From Pelecanus crispus (lineage: Eukaryota > Chordata > Aves > Pelecaniformes > Pelecanidae), in assembly GCF_030463565.1 (NCBI RefSeq), contig NC_134662.1, positions 4,875,001 through 4,939,000 of the forward strand: 64,000 nt of DNA. Reading direction: 5' to 3'. Of this stretch, positions 1 to 32,996 are shown one piece after another (positions within the stretch are counted from its first letter, which is position 1; each line of letters opens with the position of its first letter). The translations under genes were made by a program, and so were the position numbers. The notes beneath the pieces were generated by a model. That model was given only the letters and a program-made list of their open reading frames with translations, searched no databases and had not been told where the DNA came from.

Positions 1-365
1 CGCAGGACGGATAAGCCCGCGGGTAGCGAGGGGCAGAGAGCAGCGGTTCCATGGCGAGCAGGGCTGAAGAGGCGTTTGTGTCTCGTTTCCGCCCGGAGAG
101 CGCGCGTGCCCCGGCTGCGTCCAGCGACGGCATCCGTGAGGACCTTTAATCCGCTTGCGGCTTTGAATTTCCATCTGCAAAATCCCACACAGGCATCAAG
201 CTCCTCCTTCCTCGCCTGCTCTCCTCCCGTCACCCGTTTCGGGGGAAGAACGTGCGTCCTCCCCGGAGGAAAGGAGCGGGGCCACAACTTAGCGCAAGCA
301 TCCTCACCGCTGCGCGAGCGGTGCGAGACGAGGCGCGCCTCAAGCCCGCTGTGCTCGAAATAAGA
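1..365. promoter_or_regulatory. CpG-rich window edge; possible promoter or first exon of an unidentified neighbour
   Basis: This stretch is GC-rich with many CpGs, in sharp contrast to the A/T-rich sequence from 366 onward. The palindrome CCATGG at 50-55 gives an ATG in strong context on both strands. On the + strand a 34-codon ORF runs from 51 to 155 and contains a GTGAGG donor-like site at 136. On the minus strand an ATG opens a frame that runs off the window edge after about 17 codons. Neither peptide is recognised. In human the genes beyond GATAD2A are TSSK6 and NDUFA13; no similarity to either could be confirmed in so short a stretch. Confidence 0.35.
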
Positions 366-391
366 GGCAGACCCAACAGTTTGTCCATTTG

Positions 392-397
392 TTTATT
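392..397 (-). terminator. Candidate distal poly(A) signal AATAAA of GATAD2A
   Basis: TTTATT on the + strand is AATAAA on the transcript strand. Downstream (about 386-362) the transcript strand contains a GT-rich stretch (CTGTTGGGTCTG), as expected of a downstream element. It is the last such hexamer before base composition changes to the CpG-rich window edge, so it is the best candidate for the main 3' end. Confidence 0.6.
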
Positions 398-3300
398 GTC
401 ATTCAAATACTAAAAATCCCTCACAATACAATATACAGTTATTGATTTCAGATTCTTCCGCCATTGAGACTGACTATCAGGTTTTAGTGGGAAATTTTTT
501 TTTTTTTTTTTAAATTTTCGTTTTATTATCAAAGATTTAGAGTCACAATAAATACGAGTGACAAAAACATACCCTGCGCTGGCGTAACGTTACTCTGTTA
601 CACTCCTTTGTTAGATGATTATAAATTCTTTTTTCTTTTTCCCTTGTTTTAAAAAAAAGCACAATGCAAGTTATTTCGCTAAATGCAATATACAGCGTAA
701 CTCTGCCTTAAGCAGACAAACACTACTGCGGTTCCTTGAGGTCTTTTTGCATTATATATATATATATTTATATATTTATATATTTATTATTTTAAAAAAT
801 GCCTTCTGTGCCCCCTCCTTCCAAAAGGAGAAAGTGACAAATGAGCCAAATAAGGTTTCTGACGAGACCTGCCTAAGCCTGCTCTGCTCTACTCACTTCT
901 GCAGCCCAAGTCCCCCATTTTCCATTCTGAACTGTACTTTGGTAATTTTTTTTTTTTTCCTTAGTAAGAAAAAAAAAAAAAGACAACTAGGTCTGAGAAT
1001 TCAGAAGTAAATGAACAGTTCCCTAAAACGATAATAAAAATGTCTATAGAAAAAAAAAAAACCAACCCCAAACTATCTCAAATTTAAGATTAACCAAGAG
1101 TCTTCCCCACTACTACAGCCGGAATGCCATTTACAGGTATCCCTAGAATACAAAAATCAGCAAAGTCACCCTTTACACGAACTGGAAAAGCCATCCAAGT
1201 CGACTGCGCTATAAAAATAAAAGGTTCGACCAGGCCACTTGCCGTGTTTCTGAGCAAAGGACTGCAATCTCGCCACCGCTCAGAAATCAAACAGATAATA
1301 AATTAGGTTATAAAAAAATAAAATTAAAAAAAAAAACCACACAGCTCCCAAATTGCAACACGGGTTTCAAATGAAAATCCGGGGTTTATTTCACAAGTTG
1401 CTAAAATCTAAGTACAATAGTCATTTTCATTATTACTATATTATAAAATCTTGTAGTCGCAACGTCTCAAAGAAAGGTTATATGGCTTGCAAGAACCAAC
1501 GCTGCTCTAACCCTCTCCCCAGGAGAGGGGGAAGCAAGCAGCATCTGAGCAATGTCAAACCAGCTCATGCAGCAGTTTGCAGCGAAGCAGTGGAGGGTCG
1601 GGGAAAACAGGACACGATGCCGGATACTCCACCTGAATGATACCGATTTACAGGTTCGACTGTCGAGCAGCACGTTCAGTCTCTTGTTCCGAGGGAGCTT
1701 TAAGTAAGATTTTTTTTCCAGGAGTGGGCTGATGAGGTGACTTTCAGACAGCTCTGCGGCAGAACTAATAGCCCTTATGGAGGCAGGAATCCCAAACATG
1801 ACAGCAGTAGAAATAAACCAAAGATTTGTTCTTAAAAGCGTGTCTAACCCCCCTCCTTCACAATTCCCAAACAATTTAACCTTTAGGGCATAACACCATT
1901 ATGTGAATATTCCCTCTAATTGAGCTTTTCTGTTTGTCTGTTGCTTTTTTGGGTTTTTTTTCCTGCAAGAAGGGGAGCATACAGATGGGAAGGAGGAGAT
2001 TTGGAAAGACTGCAGCAAGTGTTTTAACAACTATCTAAACCTAGCATGGTACCTTAACTAGCCCAGTTCAACACTACTCAACTGAATATGCAGTTCTGAC
2101 TACAAAGGAAGAAGCAATTCTTCTGGCATTTAACACCCGTGTACCACTTAGCTCTCTTCCCCGTGCATTTATCTAAAACTTTGCAGAAACACATATGCAA
2201 TAAATATATCCTCTAAGTTACCTGCAACACTCCAAGAACCACAGGTTAAAAACGATGTCAAAACTGGTTTGAATCCCGACAGCCTAATGTCCACGCAGTA
2301 TTTTCTGTTCACTTAAAAAGCCTTCAAAATAATTCTACCCCAATACGTAAGACGTATTTATGGGGTTTTATTCTACATTAAACGAAAACAGATTGCGGTC
2401 TAGCACTGCTGAGGGAGCGACGTTTGTAAGACAGTATGTGCAGACTCATTTTTATTTTTAGTTCCGAATCTTAAAATAAGTCTTCTCAATTATTTTAAGG
2501 CTTGTTTTAAGTCTCCCCTATCCATTGTGCTGAAATGAAAATTTACAAGCTGCTGTACTGAACTGGCGGTATCCAAAACGGTTTTGACATAGCTTTTAAA
2601 ACAGGCAAGTTTAATACTTCTGCCCCTCTTTCCATTCCCCCTTTTTTCCAGCATCAGCTGAAGCTAAAGCTACCCCAACACTGGAAAGAAATTGCGAAGT
2701 TCTCCAGGCTTCCCAAAAAGGGATGTGAATTTTAGTTTGTGAAGTTTTGCTTGTTCTTTTTAAACAAATGCACTCTTTCCAGGTGATTTAACAGTGCTAG
2801 ACATTTGCATCAATGATGAGATAATGCAGGCATTTGTCAGAAGAGAGAAAAAAAAAAAACCCACAACCCAAAAAAACTCCACACGGGTAAGGAACTGAAA
2901 CTTTTTCATAATATTTCAAAGTGCAAAAATAAAATGCACTCAATTTCTCTCTCCACATCTCCCAATTGAAAATATCTTGGAATGAAAAGAAAAATTAAAA
3001 ACTCAAACCAATTCCTCTCATCCCCATTTAGTTCTTCATACACATTTGTAAAACAAACAAAAAACCAAAGTCAAATTGAAATTCTAGGGCTTTATACAGC
3101 AACAGATACCATTTTGCAAAACTAGGTTTTTCTATACTACTGAACAGTTTTCAAAGTATCTAAATACTGATATTCACACAACAGAAGAGGGGCTAAAATG
3201 AACGAGTTCTCTTTTTCACTATGCAATAGTTAGATCTGAAGGGGGACAACCCTATACAGTTATTGGTTTCAAGTTAGATCTAACAGCAACTGCTAAGAAA

Positions 3301-3689
3301 ATAGATTCAGCATCGACTGAATAGTAACCCCGCCCCCCCTTTTCTTTTATATATAGATATATAGATATATATATATAATTTTGCAAATAATTCTTATCAG
3401 CACTACTTCTAGTACTGATATGCAACATAAGTAGTAAGGCATGTATTTCTGCCACTTGAATTCAACTTTAGTTTGGGAGAAGCACAGGGAAGAAGGAGGG
3501 AAGATGACGAGAAGGAAAGAAAAAAAATTGGACCTGATGGATTTGGGTTTAACCTGTGGAATCCCCAAAATATACTAAAACCACATAGAAACCTGTCCTT
3601 AAAGCAGGGTTACCTAAAGCTCTATCAAAAATGAAATACCGAAGTGATGGACAGAGGAGCATGCTTGGTACACCTGGAAGAACGGAGCT

Positions 3690-3890
3690 CTAGAGGGATC
3701 AAGGTAGGCAGTCCTGCCCCCAACGTGCCCAACGCGTGCTGGCATGGCCATCGGGCCACCGCGGCACGGACCAGGAACGGCACGGACCAGGAACGGCCGC
3801 TTCTCGGCGGGTATCGGCAGAGGAAGGAGCCTGCGACCTGACGGCAGCCTCCCGGTCCTCTGCGCCCTCCACTCGCCCTTTCTGATTGCG
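3690..3890. repeat. GC-rich patch with a 16-bp tandem duplication in the 3' UTR
   Basis: The 16-base unit CGGCACGGACCAGGAA occurs twice head to tail at 3762-3777 and 3778-3793, followed by CGGC. It lies in a local GC-rich island inside an otherwise A/T-rich 3' UTR. Short ORFs on both strands across it are composition artefacts. Confidence 0.7.
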
Positions 3891-4551
3891 TGCAGCTTCT
3901 GGAATTCCTATTTTTTTTTTCTTTTCTTTTTTTTTTTTTTTTCTGAGTAAAATTGCTCAAAACAACAACAACAAAAAACCCTCCAAAAAGAAAATAATCA
4001 AAACCAGTTTCACTTTTAAGTCTCTGGGAACATATGAAAGGCCCAACTGCTCTTCGCTGGATTAGAAAGACCGAACAAAGGTGTTTGTCTATTCAGTAAA
4101 TTAGATTTTAGACTACCAACAGTTCAAAGTCTATTCAAAACAGAATCCAACAAAAGTGAGAGACTCCTGCACTGGTTCCCACCTACCAGACAAATTTTGG
4201 TGGCAGCCAGTCCCTTAGAAAAAAAACCATACTCAACTGGAATTTGAGTTTGCACTTATTTATCATTAGGTCATCACCAGAAGATTTGGAAACATTATAA
4301 TCTGTAGACTGCCTTCCTAGCTGGAGGAGGGGCAGGGAAGAAAAGCAAACATGAACTCGGCTCACTAAATGCATCTGCAAGATCGGGTTGAAATTCCTCT
4401 CTCCTTGAACTGACAATCCATGCTCGATCACGAACGAACACCATGTTCCTGGTGAATGGGTAGTTATTAATAAAGAAACCGAAGGCAGAGAGTCGTTTAG
4501 TCCTCCTTTTGTGCTGGTGACAAAAAAAATCCAAACTAAATACATAAAGCC

Positions 4552-4576
4552 AAAAAAAAAAAAAAAAAAAAAAAAA
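4552..4576. repeat. A25 homopolymer (U25 in the GATAD2A 3' UTR)
   Basis: An uninterrupted run of about 25 A on the + strand lies 265 nt downstream of the GATAD2A stop codon in transcript terms, where it reads as U25. It may bind U-rich-sequence proteins, but the length is also prone to sequencing error. Confidence 0.7.
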
Positions 4577-4841
4577 TTCTTCCCCTTCCCTGACAGCCTT
4601 CATCATCAGTCAATCATAAGAATCTGAATCTGATAACCAAATGAGCTTAAGTCTTTCCCACCCACGTGGTGTCATTTTTTCATAGCAGGGACAGCAGCAC
4701 TCGATGGGATGAGGAGTGGTCTTCTTGCATCCTATAAAGCCTGGGGCATATCCAGCTGGGATTAAAGCAGATTCCACTGTAATGTGGTATAAAAAGGAGG
4801 GCAGAAACAGGAAAAGTCTTCCTCTCGGGCATTCCTCTGCA

Positions 4842-25910
<21,069 letters not shown>

Positions 25911-26399
25911 TGTGAGGCTCTGGGGAGAGAGGAGACACAAACGAGTTAAGTACACTGGAAAAAAGGTAAGTTGGACAAAACACCTTAATTTCAAAACAGG
26001 GCAAAGTACAGCGGTTGCTGCAAAAGAAGTTCAGAAAGAGCAATAAAAGTTTTGCCGGTATGCTCACTTACCCTATCTTCAAAATACATCTCAGTCTGAA
26101 GCTATTAAGCACCCGGCATCACCGTACTTACACTTTTTATGTTAAGCAAAAACAAACAAACAAACAAAAGCAAAACAAGAACACACACACAAACCCCACT
26201 AAGCATAAACTAGAGTCACCAAGGAGAAAACAAAAAAGCCTGCATTAGAGCACAGGAGAATATACAAACCCCCACGACGAAAAAAAGTTTGGTTCTTTAC
26301 CAAAAGGCAGGAAGAATGTATGTATTTGCCTGACATGCAAATAAACGCAATTACAAAATTCTAGATTAGGATCTCCCTGGGAGCGCTGCCATGCCTTTC

Positions 26400-26950
26400 T
26401 GAGGACCTAAGCCCGATTGCAAGTTTCGGGAATCAGACACTATGGGGAAAAGGACCACCACACCCTGCGTGAAGAGAGGCTTCCATATTTCTTGACAGCC
26501 TGCCGCCAGGCGCTAAGACACTGCCATTGTAATACTCAAGTTGAGACTTTCTCCCCTCCTGGTGAAGGAGCCAGGCTTTTCCAGGCGGCAGAGGAAGCGC
26601 TGGGCTCGGGGGAACCAGCCTTAACTCCTCGCCTGCCGGAGGCGCGGGAAGTTTTGCTGCTGGTGGGCTCTGACATCTCAGCCCGCACTTCGGTACCTGC
26701 GGACACCCATCCATCGGACGCGGAGCTGAGTCAGGCTTTGATCCCATGACATCACTGGGCTCCACATGACCCTTCCCAGGATGCAGCCTGCGAGACAAAG
26801 CACTTTCCAGAAACCAGTCTGAGCCGGCAGCAGGCAACCCGCAGCGGGGCTAACCCCGCCGCCGGCCGGCACCCCGGAGCATCCCTCCTCCTCCTCCTCG
26901 GGCATCCCTCCGGGTGCTCGGGGACAGCGGGCACCAAGGGGGTGGCACAG
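26400..26950. promoter_or_regulatory. GC-rich segment with AP-1/MARE-like and CRE-like sites just upstream of coding exon 1
   Basis: A GC-rich block lies 0.5-1.0 kb upstream of the start-codon exon. It contains TGAGTCA at 26727-26733 inside the MARE-like GCTGAGTCAG, and the CRE-like TGACATCA at 26747-26754. It may be an enhancer or an alternative promoter; no TSS evidence is visible. ORFs here on both strands are not recognised. Confidence 0.35.
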
Positions 26951-29900
26951 GGTGGGGGGGAGAGGGAAAGGCACCCCCCCCCAATTTTTAAATTAATTAA
27001 TCCATTTATTTATTATTTTAAGCGTTCCTCCCATCCCAGATTTTTTTTTCTCCTCCTTTTAAAATGGATTTCAAGAGTAAGGCCAACACACAACAGTTGG
27101 ACAAAGTCTTCTGAAATGTTTTTTAGCAGCAAGAGATTAACATTATTATGCAACATAATTAACCTCTGCTCACCCCCACCACCCCGTTATTCAACAACGT
27201 CACATAAGCATTATGCGAAATTCCCATTTTGATGGTATAAGCCCCGTGCAAGTGACCACAAGTTTCTCTGCAATGTGCTGGATGAAATATGTATTTTTTT
27301 TTAAAGGGGGAGGGGGCGAACGTTAAAATCATAGTCAATACACAAAGTGCCTCCTCTCGGCTGATCCGCATGCACAGTGTGACCACACTTGAACTTACAG
27401 TAACAGAAGAAAGGTGTGTTTTACAGAAAGGCTAAGTTAATTTTGGTATTTATGAAAGTGAGTAAACAGCACGCAGCCCAGGCAGGCAGCCAGCAGCACG
27501 GCGATTTTCAGCACGGCGCAGCATACCCCAGCTGACAGGCAGCAGCCTTTTCCAAACCCCGCTCCGGCTCAGACAGCTCTGAAAGCATGGCTTTTAACTA
27601 GAGCAGTAACTTGGTTTAAGTATCTCTGCTGACAACGCCGCAGCGTGACAACTGCTTCTCCCCCCGAACGAGCGATCAGACAGCCTGACCGGGGATCGCA
27701 AATCTTATTCCTATTAACTCAGCGCAAACTCATCTGAACCCAGGGCTAAAACAAAAGACGGGCCAGCTATCGCCCGGCTTACGTATGCTGAGATGTGCTA
27801 TTAATCACGGTGACTTTCTTGAAGCAAGACTGCTTAGTCAGTAGGAAACCTCCTTAAAAAAAAAAAAAAAAGAGAGCCTGATCTGGGTTTATTTTCAGTA
27901 TCTTTGTATTCTCCAACCTTGGACGGATGAGAAGCAGCAACTCCAGCAGCCTGTGCTGATCCGAGAGCTACAGCGGCACTTCAGGCACTCAGGCTGCAAA
28001 CTTTAAGAATGTTTTTACGACGCTGTATTTCTACTCCTTTGGTTTTCCCAGTTTTGACTGGGATGGGGAAAGGCAGTACCTCGAGCTGTACATTTCACAG
28101 CGTATCACACGCAGAGCTGCCGGAATCTCGCTTACCTGCGTGAACATCACAAGCCACGGAAATGATCTAATCTCGTATCGGCATTAAGTTTTATTTAAAA
28201 AATTAACGCAAGCAAAATCCTACTGTAAAGACAGGTAATGCACACTGACTACTTCCCCAAGCACCTTTTTCCGGCTAACCGAGACAGCTCAGAGCGATGG
28301 AGGCAGGCACTAAGCACCCCGCCCGGAGCATCTCCAGGGGCAAACCCTTCGTACACAAACTCCTTAATCTGTTCAGTCTGACCTTTGGAACACCTTGACG
28401 AAAACGCACGGCGTACCTTTCCAACAAAATCCTCTCCTATTACATTTTCTCCAGGACACCACATCTTGCACCCTGCGACTCCTTCACGAACTAGCAGCAC
28501 CCATCTCTCCTCGTAACCATCGCCCCCTTACCAGACACCGACAAACTTTACTTGGAAATGGCCTCGGCTTCCCTGTGCTTTTGCTACTCACACACTCAAA
28601 AAGCAACACCTCCGTTCTCCTTCGAGGAACGGTGCTGCTGCTATGACAACTTTTCTGCAAATCAAAATTCAGTCCAAGTTTTTGTTAAAAATTCACAGCG
28701 TTTTGTCATGACAGCGAAGGCTGGAAAGCAGCAACTGGGGACAGCGATTGCTAGAGAGAAGGAGAGTATCTGTAGCACAACCAAACCAGCGCGCTGTGAA
28801 GATCTATGTTACTGGAAAGACCTTGGGACGAGATTGCACTAAGATTTTTACAGCTAAATCTGAAGACTGCAAGCGCAGGCTCAAGGTTTATATACACTGC
28901 AATAAAGAGATCTGGTTGCACAGTTCCCCTACCGCAATAGTGATTAAATCGTATTTATTGTAGATGAGCCCTAAACCCAAGCTCCCTAAAATAATTTTAA
29001 CCCTTTCAGGAAATAGTACCGGAAAACAATTTGCTAACATGGATATACATGCAGAGACACCTAAAGGAAAATTAATGTGGCACTGAGAGAAGGGGAGGAG
29101 GAAAAGAAGATATAATAATCAGAAGGATTTCTTTTAAAAGGCTATTCTGCCTCTCTTTTCAGGAACAAGAGATGGAAACTGGTAATGTCAGAGACTTTAT
29201 GGGAATCACCTAGGTTGACGGGCCCCATCTCCTGCAAGTCTGAGGGCATCAAGAAGCAGGCGTATAGTCTAGGTGACTCCCTGGCAGGATCTATTTCACA
29301 CAGCAGACTACAAAACTCTTCCCAAAACAGCCTAAACTCAAGGTCTCTAGGAAAAGGTTAAAGCCAGACGGGCGTCCTGGCAGAGAGGAGGAGGAAGGGC
29401 GCAGCTGCAGAGACCTGCACCAGCAGGGACGGTGTCCTCGTCCATGGAGAGGACGTGAGCAGCTCCTGCATGACAGGAGGAGTAAGAAAAACCCAAACCC
29501 ACCTGGGAAGATAACTCCCTCCCGATGGCAAATCTGGCAATTTGCTTAATCCCCAGCACGCGAGGACAGCATGCCAGTCATCCCACGAGACTTCACCACC
29601 GTACCGAACAGTCACCTAACCAGTACACTCTGTGACCAGCCCTTAAGTCTGCCGGATTTATTGAGATCGCACCGTCACCAATTGATTCCCCTAGATGAGA
29701 ATAAACCAGCTGGATGTTTCAAATCATCCAGGCTGTTTCAAGGATTACTTATCACTTCTGAAGCTATTCCCAAAATCCCCACTTCTGCTTCTCCACCATT
29801 AACAGCAACAGGAACCCATCAACACAAACAGCTTCAGTTCGACTCTGCTATACCTCCTCTTCTTTCAAATAAAAGGAAGTAAGGATTACACAGTAAATTT

Positions 29901-30737
29901 TAAGTTTTATGGAAGGTTCTGCTTTCTATTACAAGGAACGGCATAGCTCGGGGCGGAGTGCCCTGGACCTAAGCAGCAAATACTCAGCTGTGCTATCGCT
30001 GTAACAGATTAACTACTATGATAAATTCAAAAAGCAGTTAGTATATCATATAAAATGCATTAAACTCCTCAGAGTGCAGACCATTACACTGGTGGACCTG
30101 AAGTCTTGTCAAAAATTCCCCCACGCAGCTCCACTGCCCTCTGAGCACACTGACAACAGGAAAAACCCCAAACTGAACCAAATTCACAACCTATTTATGC
30201 TTAACCTGGTAAACATCGCGTATGCTCGTGGTGCCACCTGCACACTTTCCATCGGAAAATGGTCGGAAGAGCTCTCTTGCCATCTTCCAAACCCTTCCTC
30301 CGTCCGAAGAGCAGCGCAGCAAGACCAAGACGACAAACCTGGTTTAACTCAGCCAGCGTCTTTTCCAGCAGGGACGCGCAGGACACCGTGCATGCAGCCC
30401 ACCCCCTTGCCTTGGCTGGGGACGCTGCAGCAATCACCTGCTTGCTCGCTTTTGCCCCTGCAGGGAAAAGTTACAGAAGAGGAAAAAAAACTCACAAAGT
30501 TCCAGCTTAGGACTTGGGAAATGAATTACTTTGTGCTGATTTTTCCAGATGTGCAGTCCAGCCCGGAATAAACCCAAGCAGCTGCAGAAGCCATGCCCGG
30601 CTCACCCGGCTGCTGCCCAACCAGGGCATGAACAGGCAACCGGGGTGGCAGCCCAAACAGGTTTGAGGCACACGCACACAGAGAACACCGACACGGTACA
30701 TGAAGACAAAACCACAATTAAAAAAAAAAAAAAAAAA

Positions 30738-30754
30738 GAGAGAGAGAGAGAGAG
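30738..30754. repeat. (GA)n microsatellite after an A run
   Basis: An A17 run at 30721-30737 is followed by about 17 bases of alternating GA in the first intron. Confidence 0.8.
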
Positions 30755-31175
30755 AAAAGCAAAGCACACTTTGCTTGCTGTTTGTAATGTACACTTCCAC
30801 TTTTCCCCACATCACGTTCAGAGTTACCCATATTGCCTCCTCTCTCCTCTATGATTTATAACTTCCTTGTACAAACTCCAAGTGATTCCTTCACAGAGGA
30901 GCAGCTCTTACTTTTCACTGTTTAGCACAACTTGGTAGTTTGAAGTCAAAAGGACTGAAGTTAAAATGACATCCCGACGTTTTGCTAGAACCGGCAGCAG
31001 TGCCGGCGAGCACCAGCAGCAGATATGGGTTCGGCACAGACCACCTGCAGCCGGGCTTGAATCCCACTGCAGCCACGCACTAACCCACCCAGCTACGCGA
31101 TACGCGCTCTTTTGGATCGCCAAAACCAAGGATCACCAACCATCCTCCCCAGCATGATCTGGAAACCTTTACAGC

Positions 31176-31181
<6 letters not shown>

Positions 31182-31207
<26 letters not shown>

Positions 31208-31209
31208 GG
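31182..31209. repeat. G28 homopolymer
   Basis: An uninterrupted run of about 28 G on the + strand (C on the GATAD2A transcript strand), the longest of several poly-G tracts in the window. The exact length is uncertain because such runs are difficult to sequence. Confidence 0.75.
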
Positions 31210-31588
31210 AAGACAAAAAAGAGACAAGGTTACAGAGGAGGAAACAGGGAGGTTGAGACACATTCAATGCCCCTCAGTGAAAAGGTAGTTGATCAAAAAC
31301 TTGCTGACTCTGCAGAGCCGCTGGCACCAGCACAGACCCAACGCGCACACCAGCCAGGCCTCCTGCAAGCGCAGCCCGTGCAGTCACCTTGGATCCTCCA
31401 CACACGCCCTCCACACCATGCCTAGAAATTAATTTCTCACAGCAGGACGTAAAAAGTTTCAATGAGAAGTCACTGTTTCAGCTGAGCTTATTTTCTTGCC
31501 ATGCTGTAAGCGGGCGTTTTTCCTATGTACTCATTGATAACGAAGCCAGAAGTGAGATGTCCTGGAAAAAGCCATTACAATTTACATC

Positions 31589-31676
31589 TCTGTGTGTGCG
31601 TGTGTCTGTGCACTACTGTGTGCACGCGTATTCGTGTGTGCATGTGCATAAGCGTGCATACGCATGCACACACAGA
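31589..31676. repeat. Degenerate (TG/CA)n tract with CG steps
   Basis: About 88 bases of mostly alternating pyrimidine-purine sequence (TGTGTGTGCGTGTG followed by TGTGCACGCG and CATACGCATGCACACACA elements). It is a decayed microsatellite with Z-DNA-forming composition. Confidence 0.65.
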
Positions 31677-32953
31677 GAAGTTCATGACCTTATCACGTAG
31701 CTATTTAGAAAGGTAAACTTTAGAGAAAGCCAAAATAAGAACTAGATTTTTTTTTTTTTTTTTTAAAGACTAAATTAATGCAACAGCAGTAGGACAAGAA
31801 CACTGGTTATTTTGCAGGTTGGGAGTGGAATCATCCCGCACCTGAATTCAACCGGGCAACCGAAAACCCATCCTTTCCCTGATGAAGGCAACAAAAAGCG
31901 CAAGAGCAGCCAGAGGTGGGTTGATCATTTTGCTACCTCAGCCATTATTTCCATACCATGAGACCTAAAAAGAAGAAGAACTGCAAGTGCTGGAGCCCCC
32001 CTTCAGCCGAAGGGAGGAGAGGGGGGTCCCTGCTCCGCAGCCCACTCGCTGCTCCCAGCAGGGAGAGGCTCCCAGCCCCTGGCTGGCTGAGCACTGCAGC
32101 CCACCAAGGGTTAAGCCCTGCCATTTTGGTGCCATTCACTGATATGTCCATTAAGGGTGTTACATAACAAAATGGCAGCCCTTAACCCTTCCCTCGCCGG
32201 GCTCCCACGCTGCTCCGCTGCACGCGCTCACGCCAGCCGGCCACCGCAGCACCTCCCGGCTGCCCAGTCCTGCCTCCCTCTTCCACTATTGTTGTTATTT
32301 CCCCCTTCTCTAAGCATTCAGGGAAAAAGAAATGAGCTTGCTTAGGACCGTTAAGTACTTGTGATTAAAGGGAGACGGAGCCCACAGAAGTTTCCTCTGT
32401 GCCACGGGTGTCGGGCATGCGGAGGCAGCCGAGCAAAGTTCTCCGCCGGCCAGGGCACAGCAGCGGAGCGGTCCACCGGCAGGAAAGCATCGTTTCAGGG
32501 ATACCAGCCCAACGAAGCGCTGAAGGAAAACTGCCAAAATGTGGGGTCCCAGGATCCTACGCTGCCCTGGAAAGAGCCGCGACATCCCCACGGCTGCTGC
32601 TGGCAGCCGGCTCCGGAGGGGAGCACCTGCGGCAGCGCCTTCCGCACCTCGAGCTCGCAGACGCTGCTTTCATTGCCATCCGAGTGACCAGGCACCGAGA
32701 CACACGGCGTGCCCACGCTGCAACTGCTTGCAGTCATTATAGCGCAGTAGGAAGCAATTCAGCCCAGCTTTGACTAAATATTTACTAAAATGAACAGATA
32801 AACATTTGTAGAAAGGCCCCGAAGTCGAGCTCTGAGCACCACAAACACAAAGTTCTGTATTTGGCCAGAAACAGGACTTTGGTAGCTGAAGTCCCACTGC
32901 ACCAGGAGTCACCCTTCTGCTTTCCGTGCTCTGTGTGTCAACTCGCCTTAAAA

Positions 32954-32996
32954 GGGGGGGGGGGGGGGGGGGAAAGGAAAAAAAAAAAAAAAAAAT
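32954..32996. repeat. G19 run followed by an A-rich run
   Basis: Nineteen G at 32954-32972 are followed directly by AAAGG and a run of about 19 A. It is a simple-sequence block in the first intron. Confidence 0.75.

Larger units (their letters stand above)
372..4841 (-). other. GATAD2A: GATAD2A 3' untranslated region, about 4.5 kb
   Basis: This A/T-rich minus-strand sequence follows the TAA and has no supported coding potential. It probably extends to the poly(A) signal at 392-397, just before the GC-rich left edge of the window. Further AATAAA hexamers (TTTATT on the + strand) at 2367-2372, 1385-1390, 783-788 and 522-527 could give shorter 3' ends. Notable contents are a 25-nt A run at 4552-4576 (U run in the transcript), TA-rich microsatellites at 752-790 and 3349-3378, and a GC-rich patch with a 16-bp tandem duplication at 3690-3890. 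The length is plausible for this gene, but the true end needs transcript data. Confidence 0.7.

Noticed and set aside
3252..3568. Minus frames rich in I-Y-L-Y-I repeats
   Set aside because: They are translations of the TA-rich microsatellite at 3349-3378.
31000..31085. tRNA-like B-box pattern (GGGCTTGAATCCC)
   Set aside because: No matching A box or cloverleaf stems at the proper spacing.
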